From positions 62,001 through 126,000 of the forward strand of contig NZ_LZSX01000072.1 of NCBI RefSeq assembly GCF_001665835.1: a stretch of 64,000 nucleotides of DNA, written 5' to 3'. This stretch comes from Mycobacterium colombiense (lineage in GTDB: Bacteria > Actinomycetota > Actinomycetes > Mycobacteriales > Mycobacteriaceae). How positions within the stretch are numbered: the first letter of the stretch is position 1; each line of letters starts with the position of its first letter. The notes under the pieces are model-generated. The model saw only the letters and a program-made list of their open reading frames with translations, was not told where the DNA came from and searched no databases. A program made the translations under genes and the position numbers. Shown here piece by piece: positions 37,905 through 47,117 of this stretch.

Positions 37905-37920
37905 AACCAGAAATTTGTTC
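37905..37920 (+). promoter_or_regulatory. Island operator copy A (thiolase / WS-DGAT divergent promoter)
   Basis: AACCAGAAATTTGTTC, preceded by G so that the 17-mer has matching GAAC..GTTC ends. It differs from copy C (AACCTAATATTTGTTC) at three positions. It is located in the 269-bp region between the divergent thiolase (start 37763) and WS/DGAT (start 38033) genes. The region also has CAACC-AAGG-GGTTG at 37821-37834. No clear -35/-10 pair was seen over this copy. Confidence 0.55.
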
Positions 37921-38032
37921 GTTCATCTCGCGCGGATGTCACCATAATGGTGTCGGAGACCGCGTCATCCATACGTCACCTCAGTTGGCAGCGCCGGGAG
38001 CGTCGCGGCTCCTCGGACAGATGAGGCAGACG

Positions 38033-39457
38033 ATGAAGCGGCTCAACGGCATGGACGCGATGCTGCTGTACAGCGAGACGCCGAACCTGCACACGCACAC
38101 CCTGAAGATCGCGATCGTCGACGATCCCGACTTCACCTTCGAAGTCTTTCGCCGCACCCTGCTGCGCCGGCTGCATCTGCTGGACCCGTTGCGCTACAAG
38201 CTCGTTGACATTCCATGGCGACTGCATCATCCGATGTGGTTGCAGAACTGCGACGTCGACCTCGACTACCATCTGCGCCGGGTCGAGGTGCCCTCCCCCG
38301 GTGGCCGCCGCGAGCTCGATCTGGTGATCGGAAACATCGCCGGCACGCCGCTGGATCGCAGCCGCCCACTGTGGGAGTTCCACATCGCCGAGGGGATGGC
38401 CGATCACCGGCTGGCCATCATCGGCAAGATCCACCACGCGCTGGCCGACGGTGTCGCATCGGCGAACCTGCTGGCCCGCCTCATGGATGCCGACGGCACG
38501 GCGCAGGACGAACGCGACAACGACATCGGCTGCGTGCCGCCGTCGACAGCGGAGCTGCTGCGGGCCGCGGGGCGTGACCATCTCCAGCAGGCCGTCGCGC
38601 TGCCCGGGGTGATCACCGAAGCGCTGTCCGGCGCTCGCCGGCTGCGTCGCCGCGCCCGCCAGCGGGGCAAGCATCCAGACCTTGCCCGGCTGCTGCACGC
38701 GCCGCCGACATTCATGAACCACGTCGTCTCGCCGGGCAGAACGTTTGCGACCGCGACGCTCTCGCTGCCGCAGGTGAAACAGGTTGGCAAGAGCTTGCGG
38801 ATCACCATCAATGACGTGGTGATGGCGATGACCGCCGGCGCATTACGAGAGTTGTTGCTGCGCTACGACGGTGGCGCGGACCGGCCGATCGTCGCTTCCG
38901 TTCCGGCGAGCACGGACCGCTCGTCAGACCGGATCAGCGGCAACGAACTCGGCGGAATGGCGGTCTCGCTGCCCACGCATATCGGCGATCCGCTGGAGCG
39001 GGTGCGACTGACGTCGGTGGCCACCACGATCGCCAAGGAAAACAACGAGCTGTTCGGTCCCGAGCTGTACGGCAAGCTGATCAGCTACCTGCCGTCGACC
39101 GCCGCTCCCGCCGCGTTCAAGTGGCTGGCCCGGCGCGACGCGAACAACAGGTTGTTCAACCTCCCGGTTTCCAACGTGGCGGGGCCCCGCCGGCCAGGCC
39201 ACCTGTCGGGGGCTCCGGTCAGCGAGATTTACTCGGCCGGCCCGTTGATCGCCGCATGCGGCGTCAACATCACCGTGTGGAGCTACGTCGACCAACTCAA
39301 CATCTCGGTCATTGCCGACGACCGCACCGTCGAGGATCCGCACGAGGTCACCGCCGCCATGGTCCATGCGTTTTCCGAGATCAGCACCGCGGCGGGGCTT
39401 TCCGGCGAGCCGGCGATGGTCGACAGGGCGATGCCCCCGGTCACGCTCAAACCCTGA
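38033..39457 (+). CDS. WS/DGAT-type acyltransferase (triacylglycerol/wax ester synthase)
   Basis: 474-aa wax-ester synthase/diacylglycerol acyltransferase family protein, which esterifies long-chain acyl-CoA to alcohols or diacylglycerol. The catalytic HHxxxDG motif is in GKIHHALADGVASANLL (near residue 140). N-terminal MKRLNGMDAMLLYSETPNLH is typical, and NLPVSNVAGPRRPGHLSG marks the C-terminal domain. ATG at 38033 preceded by GAGGCAG; an ATG 12 nt earlier is possible. A copy of the island operator lies upstream. Likely disposes of acyl groups or alcohols made by the island enzymes. Confidence 0.92.
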   Translation: MKRLNGMDAMLLYSETPNLHTHTLKIAIVDDPDFTFEVFRRTLLRRLHLLDPLRYKLVDIPWRLHHPMWLQNCDVDLDYHLRRVEVPSPGGRRELDLVIGNIAGTPLDRSRPLWEFHIAEGMADHRLAIIGKIHHALADGVASANLLARLMDADGTAQDERDNDIGCVPPSTAELLRAAGRDHLQQAVALPGVITEALSGARRLRRRARQRGKHPDLARLLHAPPTFMNHVVSPGRTFATATLSLPQVKQVGKSLRITINDVVMAMTAGALRELLLRYDGGADRPIVASVPASTDRSSDRISGNELGGMAVSLPTHIGDPLERVRLTSVATTIAKENNELFGPELYGKLISYLPSTAAPAAFKWLARRDANNRLFNLPVSNVAGPRRPGHLSGAPVSEIYSAGPLIAACGVNITVWSYVDQLNISVIADDRTVEDPHEVTAAMVHAFSEISTAAGLSGEPAMVDRAMPPVTLKP

Positions 39458-39468
39458 GCGCCAACGCG

Positions 39469-40260
39469 CTATCCGAGGACGGGAAAGCGTCGCTCGCGAG
39501 CCAGGCCGTCCAGGGCGTCCTGCATGGCCGAACGGACGTGTGCGTCAACGTCGCCGGCCTCTGGTGCGTCGCCGAATTGGGCGGCGACGTCGATCGGCTC
39601 CAGGACTTCGCTGACGATCTTGGTCGGCAACGGCAGATTGGGCGGCAAGATCATGCTGAGCCCGAAGGGAAAGCCCCAGGTGATGGGGAGAATGTCGGAC
39701 CGCCACCGCGACAGGCCCAACCGCTTCGCCAGCCACGTGCCACGGGTCAGGAAGAGCTGGCTCTCCTGGCCGCCGATGGAGACCAGCGGCACGATCGGCA
39801 CGCGCGCGTCGATCGCCGACCTGATATATCCGGTGCGGCCGTTGAAGTCAATGACGTTCTCCGCGAGCGTCGGTCGGTAGGCGTCGTAGATCCCGCCCGG
39901 AAACACCAGCACCACACCGCCGGATCGCAGCGCCTTCGCGGTGTTTTTCGCGGTGGCGCGAATGACCCCGAGGCGGCCCAACCATCCAGACATGGGCCCG
40001 ACGAACATCCCGTCGTGGCCGAGCGTGTACAGCGGACGCTCGTAGCCGAACCTGCGGTAGAACGCCGCGGCGAAGATCAGCACGTCGGGCGTGAGCATGC
40101 CGCCCGAGTGGTTGCCGATGACCAGGGCACCGCCATCGGGCGGCAACGATTCCAGCCCACGCACTTCGAAGCGAAACCATGCCCGTGCCAAAGGTTCTGC
40201 CGCGGCGACGAAGCGTTCGGTGAAGCCGGGATCCCACTCGCCGATTTCGCGGTCGCTCAC
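39469..40260 (-). CDS. Lysophospholipid acyltransferase-like protein (PlsC/LPLAT fold)
   Basis: 263-aa acyltransferase. The LPLAT block I is NHSGGMLTPDVLIFAAAFYR, where the spacing between His and Asp is longer than in the classical HX4D, as in monoacylglycerol-acyltransferase-like members. Block III is GVVLVFPGGIYDAYRPT. Moderately hydrophobic but without a clear signal. The ATG overlaps the stop of the upstream P450 by 4 nt, so it shares its promoter and the island operator B. It may acylate a hydroxylated product, which is inference. Confidence 0.85.
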   Translation of the reverse strand: MSDREIGEWDPGFTERFVAAAEPLARAWFRFEVRGLESLPPDGGALVIGNHSGGMLTPDVLIFAAAFYRRFGYERPLYTLGHDGMFVGPMSGWLGRLGVIRATAKNTAKALRSGGVVLVFPGGIYDAYRPTLAENVIDFNGRTGYIRSAIDARVPIVPLVSIGGQESQLFLTRGTWLAKRLGLSRWRSDILPITWGFPFGLSMILPPNLPLPTKIVSEVLEPIDVAAQFGDAPEAGDVDAHVRSAMQDALDGLARERRFPVLG

Positions 40261-41525
40261 GAAATCGGGGTGAATTCGAGGTGCAACTCGGACAGACCCC
40301 GCATCTGCCAGGTCGGGTCGTAGGTGTAGCTGCGGGCGTCCGGCGGCCCGTGCTTTGCCTCGGTGATGGTGATGTCCGCCATCCGGTCGAGTATGCGGTT
40401 CAGCGAGATTCGTCCCTCCGCGCGGGCCAACGGTGCGCCAGGGCAGGAGTGGTTGCCGCGGCCGAAGGCCACATGCTCGCGCACGTTCGGCCGGTCGATG
40501 CGGAACTCATCGGGCTGCTCGAACTTTCGTGCATCCCGGTTGCTCGCGCCGGGCAGCAGCATCACCGTGCTGCCCGCCGGGATGTCGGTGTCACCGATCG
40601 AGGTCGTGGTGCGGGCCATCCGGAAGTGGCACTTGACCGGACTCTCCATGCGCAGTGTCTCTTCGACGAAATTCGGTATCCGACTGCGGTCTTCGCGGAG
40701 CAGTTTCTGCAACTCCGGGTTCTCGGCGAGCGTGCGGACCCCGAAGCTGAGCAGCTTGGTGGTGGTCTCCTGACCGGCCGCGAACAGGAATGTCGCCAGC
40801 CGGACCACGTCGATGACTTCGGGAGTCGACTCGTCGGGGTACTTCGCCTGCGCCAGCTCGGTCAGCACGTCTTCGCGTGGCTGTCGGCGGCGTTCGGTGA
40901 TGTGGGTGGTGAACTTCTCGTCGAGGTATTCCAGCGGATTGTGCGCGCGCGTCATCGAGTCGTCCTCGACACCACCGGAGAACTTGCCCGAGAACACGTT
41001 CCGAAACTCCTCATGATCCTCGATGGGAACACCCAGGAGGTCGGCGATCACCAACCCGGAGAACGGTCGCGCATAATCGTCGAGGAATTCACAACTGCCG
41101 CGGGACAGGAACTCGTCGAGCTGCTGATCGGCGAGCCGCCACATGAAGTCTTCATTTTCCTTGAGCCGCTTGGGCGTCAGCAGGCGACTGAGCAGACCCC
41201 GCGTGCGGGCATGCTCCGGTGGATCTTGAGTCACGATGTGTTCGCTCATCGGGATCTGCGAGCGATGTTGTTCGATCAGGCTGCCGATGTCGTCGCCCTC
41301 GGGCTCGAATGGCAACCCCGAAAACGGCCCGGCGACCGAGACACACGACGAGAACGCCGGATCTTTGTAGACGGCGAGCGCCTCGGAGTGTCCTGTCACC
41401 GCCAGCACGCCCTGATCGGGTCGCGGCAGCACCGGGCAGCGCGCCCGCAGATGATCGAAGTATGGGTACGGGTCCGGAATCAGGGACACGTCAGTGAAGA
41501 AATCAACCGATTCGAATTCGCTCAA
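40257..41525 (-). CDS. Cytochrome P450 (first of two in the island)
   Basis: 422-aa soluble bacterial P450. Heme-binding loop FGRGNHSCPGAPLARAE (Cys near residue 370), I-helix LFAAGQETTTKLL (acid-alcohol pair), and K-helix ETLRMESP with ExxR-type E and R. Start ATG MSEFESVDFFTDVSLIPDPY. Transcribed from a TTGACC-N17-TAGATT promoter that contains operator copy B. No ferredoxin gene is beside it, so it must use electron partners encoded elsewhere. CYP subfamily not assigned. Confidence 0.95.
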   Translation of the reverse strand: MSEFESVDFFTDVSLIPDPYPYFDHLRARCPVLPRPDQGVLAVTGHSEALAVYKDPAFSSCVSVAGPFSGLPFEPEGDDIGSLIEQHRSQIPMSEHIVTQDPPEHARTRGLLSRLLTPKRLKENEDFMWRLADQQLDEFLSRGSCEFLDDYARPFSGLVIADLLGVPIEDHEEFRNVFSGKFSGGVEDDSMTRAHNPLEYLDEKFTTHITERRRQPREDVLTELAQAKYPDESTPEVIDVVRLATFLFAAGQETTTKLLSFGVRTLAENPELQKLLREDRSRIPNFVEETLRMESPVKCHFRMARTTTSIGDTDIPAGSTVMLLPGASNRDARKFEQPDEFRIDRPNVREHVAFGRGNHSCPGAPLARAEGRISLNRILDRMADITITEAKHGPPDARSYTYDPTWQMRGLSELHLEFTPIS

Positions 41526-41593
41526 CAGAACTCCTAGGCATCCACGTAACCGCCCCCACCAACGTCAACCCGGGCGACGTAACCTCTCTTGCC

Positions 41594-41622
41594 AATCTAG
41601 AGCTGAACAAATATTAGGTCAA
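41594..41622 (-). promoter_or_regulatory. Promoter of the first P450 with island operator copy B
   Basis: On the minus strand: -35 TTGACC (41622-41617), a 17-bp spacer, -10 TAGATT (41599-41594). The operator GACCTAATATTTGTTC (41620-41605) overlaps the -35 and fills the spacer, so a bound protein would block RNA polymerase. The transcript would start about 60 nt before the P450 ATG (41525). The remainder of the 251-bp gap up to the gene at 41777 shows no other element I can name. Confidence 0.72.
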
Positions 41623-41776
41623 GCTGGCAGCCCGGGTTGCGGCCGCGTGATCGCCCGCTGCGCGCGGGGCCTACCCCACCGTCAGCGCTGTTGACGTCAG
41701 TTCTTCGGCGTTGTGTACAGCGACGGTCACCTGCAGTTCATTTCTCCTGGGCCGACGGCGCATATGGTCCCCGGAT

Positions 41777-42139
41777 GTGAGCACTCCTGCACCCGGGCCC
41801 GGTTGGTGGCTGGCGTCAGACGGCAAGTGGTATCCCCAGCGATGGGAGAGCACCTTCATCTCGCACACCCATGAGTTGTTGGAAGCGGTCTTGGACGAGG
41901 CGAACCGCATGACGACGACCTACGGCGAGCAGGGCTGGGAAATCGTGGGATCCTCGGTGCAACGCACCCAAGTTGCCCACCGATTCAAGGAATACGACAG
42001 GGGCGGTGACCACTATTTCGAGTGGAGCATCGTCTGCACACTCAAACGGCCGCTGCCGCCGGGCCGAACCGAGATTGCCGCCACGCTCGCGATCAAGCCC
42101 GAAAATCGCGACCCTGACGGCAATCTCGTCGAAGGGTGA
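41777..42139 (+). CDS. Small DUF2510-motif protein
   Basis: 120-aa cytoplasmic protein. The N-terminus, MSTPAPGPGWWLASDGKWYP, is the DUF2510-type PGWW-x-ASDGKWYPP motif found in many actinobacterial proteins. The rest (HTHELLEAVLDEANRMTTTYG; then QVAHRFKEYDRGGDHYFEWS) forms one alpha+beta domain that I do not recognise. GTG start at 41777; the frame extends upstream without similarity. It is divergent from the P450 and 3 bp from the convergent ALDH stop. Confidence 0.72.
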   Translation: MSTPAPGPGWWLASDGKWYPQRWESTFISHTHELLEAVLDEANRMTTTYGEQGWEIVGSSVQRTQVAHRFKEYDRGGDHYFEWSIVCTLKRPLPPGRTEIAATLAIKPENRDPDGNLVEG

Positions 42140-42142
42140 TTC

Positions 42143-43636
42143 CTAGCCGGCGGGGTAGGCGACCGACTTGATCTCGGTGTACTGGTCGAACCCGGCGATA
42201 CCGTTCTGGCGTCCCACGCCGCTCTCCTTGTAGCCGCCGAACGGTGTGTCGGCACCGTACGGGGCGCCGCCGTTGACGCCCATGAAGCCGGCCTTGATCC
42301 GGCGGGTCACCGACAACGCACGCTCGAGCGAACCCGCAAACACATTGCCGGCCAACCCGTACACGCTGTCGTTGGCGATCCGGATCGCGTCCTCCTCGTC
42401 GTCGAACGGGATGACCGACAGCACCGGGCCGAAGATCTCCTCCTGCGCGATGGTCATCTTGTTGTCGACGTTCGTGAAAAGCGTTGGCCTGATGAAATAT
42501 CCCTTGTCGAAACCGGTTTCCGCGCCGGGTCCGCCGACCAGCGCCGTGGCGCCCTCTTCGACACCCTTCTTGATGTAGTCCGTCACGCGGTCGAACTGTC
42601 GTTGCGAGATCACCGGCCCACACAGCGTTCCGGGGTCCTGCGGGTCGCCGCACGTGACGTTCTCGTAGATGTTCTTGAGGATCTCGACGCCCTCGTCATA
42701 GCGGGACCGCGGCAGCAGCAGCCGGGTCGGGTTGGCGCAGCCCTGACCGGCGTGCATGCACGGCGCGATGCCGACCATGCACGCCGTCCCGAAGTCGGCG
42801 TCCTCCAGCACGATGGTGGCCGACTTGCCACCGAGTTCGAGGAACAGCCGCTTCATGGTCGCGGCGCCCTTCTCCATGATCCGCTTGCCGACCACCGTCG
42901 AGCCGGTGAACGAGATCAGGTCGACCTTGGGCGACAGCGTGAGCTCCTCGCCCACGAAGTGGTCCGACGCGGTGACGACGTTGACGACGCCGGCGGGGAT
43001 GTCGGTCTTCTCGGCGATCAGGCGGCCGAGCCGGTTCGCGTTGAACGGGGTGTTGGGTGCCGGCTTGAGCACCACGGTGTTGCCGGTGCCCAGCGCCTGG
43101 CCAAGCTTGTTGAGGGTGACCTCGAACGGGAAGTTCCACGGCACGATCGCACCGACCACGCCCACCGGTTCCCGCCAGACCTTGCGGGTGGTCAGCGTGC
43201 CGGTCAGGCTGATCATCTTGTCGCCCAGGTCGGTTTCCCACGCGTACTCGTCGATCAGGCGTGCGGGGTATTTCAGCCCGTCTTCCAGCGGGGCGTCCAG
43301 CTGGGGTCCGAACGTGATGGCCCGCGGCGAGCCGACCTCGAGGATCAGTTCCTCGCGCAGCTCGTCGATCTCGGATTCGATCGCCTCGTGCAGCTGCAGT
43401 AGGCAGCGCTTGCGCAGCTCCTTGTTGGTCGACCAGTCGGTCTCGTCGAAGGCGCGCCGGGCGGCATCGATGGCCCGGTGCATGTCCTCCTTCGAGGCAT
43501 CGGCGACCTCGCCGAGCGACTCTTCGGTCGCCGGGTTGATGTTCGTGAAGGTGCCGGCCTGCCCGTCGACGAGCTTGCCGTCGATCATCATCTTCGGCTC
43601 GAAGCGGACCTTTACAGCCTCAGTCATATCTGTCAC
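42143..43636 (-). CDS. NAD-dependent aldehyde dehydrogenase
   Basis: 497-aa ALDH superfamily enzyme oxidising an aldehyde to the acid. Catalytic Cys in HAGQGCANPTRLLLP (about residue 300), general base Glu in FLELGGKSATIV, NAD-binding FTGSTVVGKRIM, and VPWNFPFEVTLNKLG. The ATG at 43636 (MTDMTEAVKV) or the next Met three codons later may be the start. It is the last gene of the SBP-AveC-SDR-P450-ALDH run on the minus strand, 104 bp after the P450. It logically follows the P450/SDR oxidation of an alcohol to an aldehyde. Confidence 0.94.
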   Translation of the reverse strand: MTDMTEAVKVRFEPKMMIDGKLVDGQAGTFTNINPATEESLGEVADASKEDMHRAIDAARRAFDETDWSTNKELRKRCLLQLHEAIESEIDELREELILEVGSPRAITFGPQLDAPLEDGLKYPARLIDEYAWETDLGDKMISLTGTLTTRKVWREPVGVVGAIVPWNFPFEVTLNKLGQALGTGNTVVLKPAPNTPFNANRLGRLIAEKTDIPAGVVNVVTASDHFVGEELTLSPKVDLISFTGSTVVGKRIMEKGAATMKRLFLELGGKSATIVLEDADFGTACMVGIAPCMHAGQGCANPTRLLLPRSRYDEGVEILKNIYENVTCGDPQDPGTLCGPVISQRQFDRVTDYIKKGVEEGATALVGGPGAETGFDKGYFIRPTLFTNVDNKMTIAQEEIFGPVLSVIPFDDEEDAIRIANDSVYGLAGNVFAGSLERALSVTRRIKAGFMGVNGGAPYGADTPFGGYKESGVGRQNGIAGFDQYTEIKSVAYPAG

Positions 43637-43740
43637 TCTCTCTGACTCGTTAGAGGGGCGTCCCGCAGAGCGCTGGTTGCCCTACGGGGAGCCTTACTGG
43701 AAACTAGCCGATTGGCAAGTGGAGCCTCGGGCGGGGCCGG

Positions 43741-44955
43741 TTATTGGGGGTCGAAGAGCACCGGGACCGACGTCGGTGACCGGAAGACCTGGCCGCGAAT
43801 GTGCGGGTCGGCCCCCTCGGGGTCCAGCCGCAGGTTCGGCAACCGGTCGAGCAGAAGGTTGATGGCGGTGCGCATCTCGAGCCGCGCCAGGTGCATGCCG
43901 AGGCAGACGTGCACGCCGTGCCCCCAGCCCAGGTGGCCCTTGGGCGAGCGGAAGATGTCGAACGAGTCCGGTTCGGGGTAACGGTCTTCCTGCCGGTTGG
44001 CGGCGCCCAGCATCGGCATCACGCTTGACCCGGCCGGGATCGGCACCCCGCCGAGTTCGGTGTCGCGGGTGGCGACCCGGGTGATGGTCAACAGCGGCGG
44101 TTCCCACCGCACGCCCTCCTCGATGGCCTGCGGCAGCAGCGAGCGGTCCGCGCGGATGGCGTCCAGCTGCTTGGGATCGGACAGCAGCGCGAGCAGCAGG
44201 TTGCCCAGCGCGCGGTAGGTGGTCTCCACCCCGGCGGGCAGCAGCAGGCGCAGGAACGAATAGATCTCCTCGTCTTCGAGCTTCTCGCCGTCGATCTCCG
44301 CCTGGGCCAGCGCGCTGATCAGATCGTCCTTGGGCTCGGCGCGGCGGGCCGCCAGGATCGGCGCGAAGTAGTCGCACAGCGCCGCCGAGGCGGCAAGTCC
44401 GCGTTCCGGATTCAGGATCCAGCTCAGCAGCGAGATGGACCAGCGCTGAAACTGTGGGTAGTCCTTCTCGGGCAATCCCAGCAGGCCGGCGATGATCTGA
44501 CTGGGATAGTCGAAGGTGAATTCTTTGACCAGGTCGGCCTTGCCGTTGGCGGCGAACTTGTCGATCAGGCCATTGGCCACGCGTCCGACCAACTCGTCCT
44601 CCCAGCGCGCCAAGGCCTTCTGCGAGAACGCCTTTGACACCAGTGACCGCAGCCGGCCGTGTACCGGCTCGTCCATGCCGAGCATGACGCGCTCCCCCAG
44701 GACGGGGCCGAACGCCGCGATCACGGCCGCCGAGGAGAAGGTCTCGTTGTCGCGCAGCATCTGCTGCGCTTCTTCGTACCGGTAGACGATGAAGACGGGC
44801 TTGGATTCCTCATGGGGCATGCCGGAGGTGTCCAGGCGCTGAATCGGTTCCTCGCGACGCAGCCGGGCCAATTCGGTGTACGGGTCGCGCACGTCCCCGG
44901 AGACCGCATCGTCGAACGCGCCGAAGTCTTCTAGATCGTCGAAAAGTTGTTCCAT
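43741..44955 (-). CDS. Cytochrome P450 (second of two in the island)
   Basis: 404-aa P450. Heme loop LGWGHGVHVCLGMHLARLE (Cys near residue 350), I-helix LLLPAGVETTYRALG, and the ExxR region AIEEGVRWEPP. Start ATG MEQLFDDLEDFG at 44955, 10 bp after the SDR stop. The frame upstream to 45054 would run into the SDR and has no similarity. Sequence is clearly different from the first P450, so the two are not a recent duplication and probably act on different positions or steps. Confidence 0.94.
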   Translation of the reverse strand: MEQLFDDLEDFGAFDDAVSGDVRDPYTELARLRREEPIQRLDTSGMPHEESKPVFIVYRYEEAQQMLRDNETFSSAAVIAAFGPVLGERVMLGMDEPVHGRLRSLVSKAFSQKALARWEDELVGRVANGLIDKFAANGKADLVKEFTFDYPSQIIAGLLGLPEKDYPQFQRWSISLLSWILNPERGLAASAALCDYFAPILAARRAEPKDDLISALAQAEIDGEKLEDEEIYSFLRLLLPAGVETTYRALGNLLLALLSDPKQLDAIRADRSLLPQAIEEGVRWEPPLLTITRVATRDTELGGVPIPAGSSVMPMLGAANRQEDRYPEPDSFDIFRSPKGHLGWGHGVHVCLGMHLARLEMRTAINLLLDRLPNLRLDPEGADPHIRGQVFRSPTSVPVLFDPQ

Positions 44956-44965
44956 GATTGCCCCT

Positions 44966-45982
44966 TCAATCCCCTTGCGGTGCCGCATTTTTTTGCGACG
45001 AGAACCGCCCCGCCATTGCGGCCAAGCGCTGCAGTACCGGCTGTGGAAGAACACGTGCGACGAACACCATCGCCTTTTGACTGGTCGTCAGCGGCCAGGC
45101 CCCATCGCGCATCGACCCCTGTTTGGGTATTCCCAGCACGATCCGCGACACGTGGTGCATGCCCGATGCCGGCAGGATCCTGTTGGCTACCAACAGCATC
45201 GAGGCGTCCGGCCCGATGCCCCGGCGGCGGAACGCTCCGCGATCGTCGATCGCCTTGAGCAGGCCGTCGGTGAACCGCTCCGGTGGCCGCGCCATTTTCA
45301 TCGCGAAGCGCCCGCGGCTGTTCATGGTGTTGTGCAGCCGGGCATACGGGCCGCTGAAGTTTCGGTCATCGGTGGTGCCCGCGTCGGTGATGATGTCGGT
45401 GTCATACGTGCCGGCCACCAGAACGGTGACACCGAGACCGAACGGCGCGATCTCGCACGCCATCGATTCCCCCCACCGCTCCAGCGCTCCCTTGGCCGCG
45501 GAGTACGGCGCGGTGGCGGGCTGGCCCCGTACCCCGGCCGCGCTGGACACCAGGACGATTCGCCCCTGGCCCGCCGCCCGCATCGACGGCAGCAGGGCCT
45601 GGGTGAGTGTGACGGGGCCCAGGACGCTGGTGGCGAGCATGCGCTGCCACAACGCCATGTCGGTCTCCTCCACCATTCCTGCGGCGGAGATACCCGCGTT
45701 GTGCACCAGTGCGTACGGGGCGCCCACGGCTTCTTCGATTGTCTTGGCCGCCGCGGCGATCGACGCGCTGTCGGTCAGGTCGAGCTGGACGCCGATCAAC
45801 CGTTCGTCGTCAGGGGGCGGCAGCCCCTGACTCTGAATAGCCTCGCGCAGCCGCGGCATTGCCTGGTCGGGAGTGCGCATGGCCGCGACCACGCGCCACC
45901 CCTCCCGGTACATCCGCACCGCCGAGGCGAAGCCCAGTCCGCGGGACGCGCCGGTGATGACGACCGTGCGCGGCTCAGCCAT
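44966..45982 (-). CDS. Short-chain dehydrogenase in the P450/ALDH operon
   Basis: 338-aa classical SDR with a C-terminal extension. Coenzyme site VVITGASRGLGFASAVRMY, NAG motif VHNAGISAAG, catalytic Ser-Tyr-Lys in VSSAAGVRGQPATAPYSAAKGAL. The extension (about residues 245-338; RRRGIGPDASMLLVANRILP) is longer than in typical 250-aa SDRs. ATG at 45982 overlaps the AveC-like gene stop by 8 nt. It likely oxidises the hydroxyl made by the neighbouring P450; the substrate is unknown. Confidence 0.9.
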   Translation of the reverse strand: MAEPRTVVITGASRGLGFASAVRMYREGWRVVAAMRTPDQAMPRLREAIQSQGLPPPDDERLIGVQLDLTDSASIAAAAKTIEEAVGAPYALVHNAGISAAGMVEETDMALWQRMLATSVLGPVTLTQALLPSMRAAGQGRIVLVSSAAGVRGQPATAPYSAAKGALERWGESMACEIAPFGLGVTVLVAGTYDTDIITDAGTTDDRNFSGPYARLHNTMNSRGRFAMKMARPPERFTDGLLKAIDDRGAFRRRGIGPDASMLLVANRILPASGMHHVSRIVLGIPKQGSMRDGAWPLTTSQKAMVFVARVLPQPVLQRLAAMAGRFSSQKNAAPQGD

Positions 45983-47117
45983 GCTGGCCCGCCGTCGCAC
46001 ACGCGCCCTCACCGGGCGGCGGGGGAATGACGTGGGGTCGCCCGTTGGGCTCCCCGCTCGCCCATGTCGACCAGATGCCGACCGAGTAGGGGCCCTGGGC
46101 GCCCGCCTTCTCGTAATACCCTTGCGGGTCATACACTTTGGCTTCCGGATACGGCCACGGGCAGGCCACCGAGGTGGCGGCGTGGCTGACCTTGATGACC
46201 CAGAACCAGCCGCCGTAGGCGAAGTACGACACGTTGATGATGACGAACATCACCAGGAACGTGCCCAGCACCGGGCGCGTCGGGAACAACTTCGCTTTTG
46301 CGGCAAGCTTTTCCGCCACGGACTTACCGGTGTCGTCGCGGTAGCAGAGGATAGCCGCGGGCACCATCACGAAGCACACCGAGAACGACTCCCAGATCAG
46401 CGGGAACTGAAAGGTGGTGCCGGTGAACACCGATCCCCACGGGATCACCTGCGAGTAGATGTACATGCCCCAGTGGATGAGGATGTTCTCCAGGAAGGCA
46501 TCGAAAATGAACCCGATCACCAGCGTGATCAAACCCAGGCTGACCAGGGGATGCCGCGACACATAGCTGGTGGGCCCGTACTTTGCCTGCAGTCTGCGCA
46601 GCAGCCAGACCGCCGGGAAGTAGGGGCCGAAGTAGAACATCACGTAACCGAAGACCACGAACGGTTCGACCGTCGGCGACAACGACACCAGTGGCCAGGA
46701 TTCCGGCCAGTGAACGAGATCGGGGTTGTAGACCGCGAACGGTGACCAGTTCATGATCGGGTCCTGCCACACGATCAGCGTGGTGCACAGGAACATCAAC
46801 ATCACCGGGCTACCGGGATTGCGGCGCCAGCCCCTGATGAAGACGATCAACAGCAGGATCAGCGCCCCGACGGTGGCCCAGTCCAGGAACCCGATGTAGT
46901 CCAGACCGAACGTGAACTTCACCGGGCGCGGCCGGCCCTGCACGTTCGGGTTCGCGACGCGAGGGTCAAGCGCCACACGGCAATTCGCGATGAAGAACAG
47001 CGCGAAGGCGGCCAGCGCCGCTCCGGCGATCCAACCACCCCAGCCGCGCTTGGCTTTTCGCTTTTGGGCTGCCGGTTCCTCCCGCTCGGCAGGCGGCGTG
47101 GTTTGTTCCGTGGACAT
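45975..47117 (-). CDS. AveC-like (spirocyclase AveC family) membrane protein
   Basis: 380-aa integral membrane protein with about seven transmembrane helices after a charged N-terminus (KRKAKRGWGGW). Recognisable AveC-family sequence: CTTLIVWQDPIMNWSPFAVY, then HWPESWPLVSLSPTVEPF and FPLIWESFSVCF. AveC is the bifunctional dehydratase/spirocyclase of avermectin synthesis; mycobacterial homologues are uncharacterised and often sit near P450 genes. The ATG at 47117 overlaps the SBP stop (TGATG). Assignment rests on memory of family sequences; a role in spiroketal formation is not implied. Confidence 0.75.
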   Translation of the reverse strand: MSTEQTTPPAEREEPAAQKRKAKRGWGGWIAGAALAAFALFFIANCRVALDPRVANPNVQGRPRPVKFTFGLDYIGFLDWATVGALILLLIVFIRGWRRNPGSPVMLMFLCTTLIVWQDPIMNWSPFAVYNPDLVHWPESWPLVSLSPTVEPFVVFGYVMFYFGPYFPAVWLLRRLQAKYGPTSYVSRHPLVSLGLITLVIGFIFDAFLENILIHWGMYIYSQVIPWGSVFTGTTFQFPLIWESFSVCFVMVPAAILCYRDDTGKSVAEKLAAKAKLFPTRPVLGTFLVMFVIINVSYFAYGGWFWVIKVSHAATSVACPWPYPEAKVYDPQGYYEKAGAQGPYSVGIWSTWASGEPNGRPHVIPPPPGEGACATAGQHG

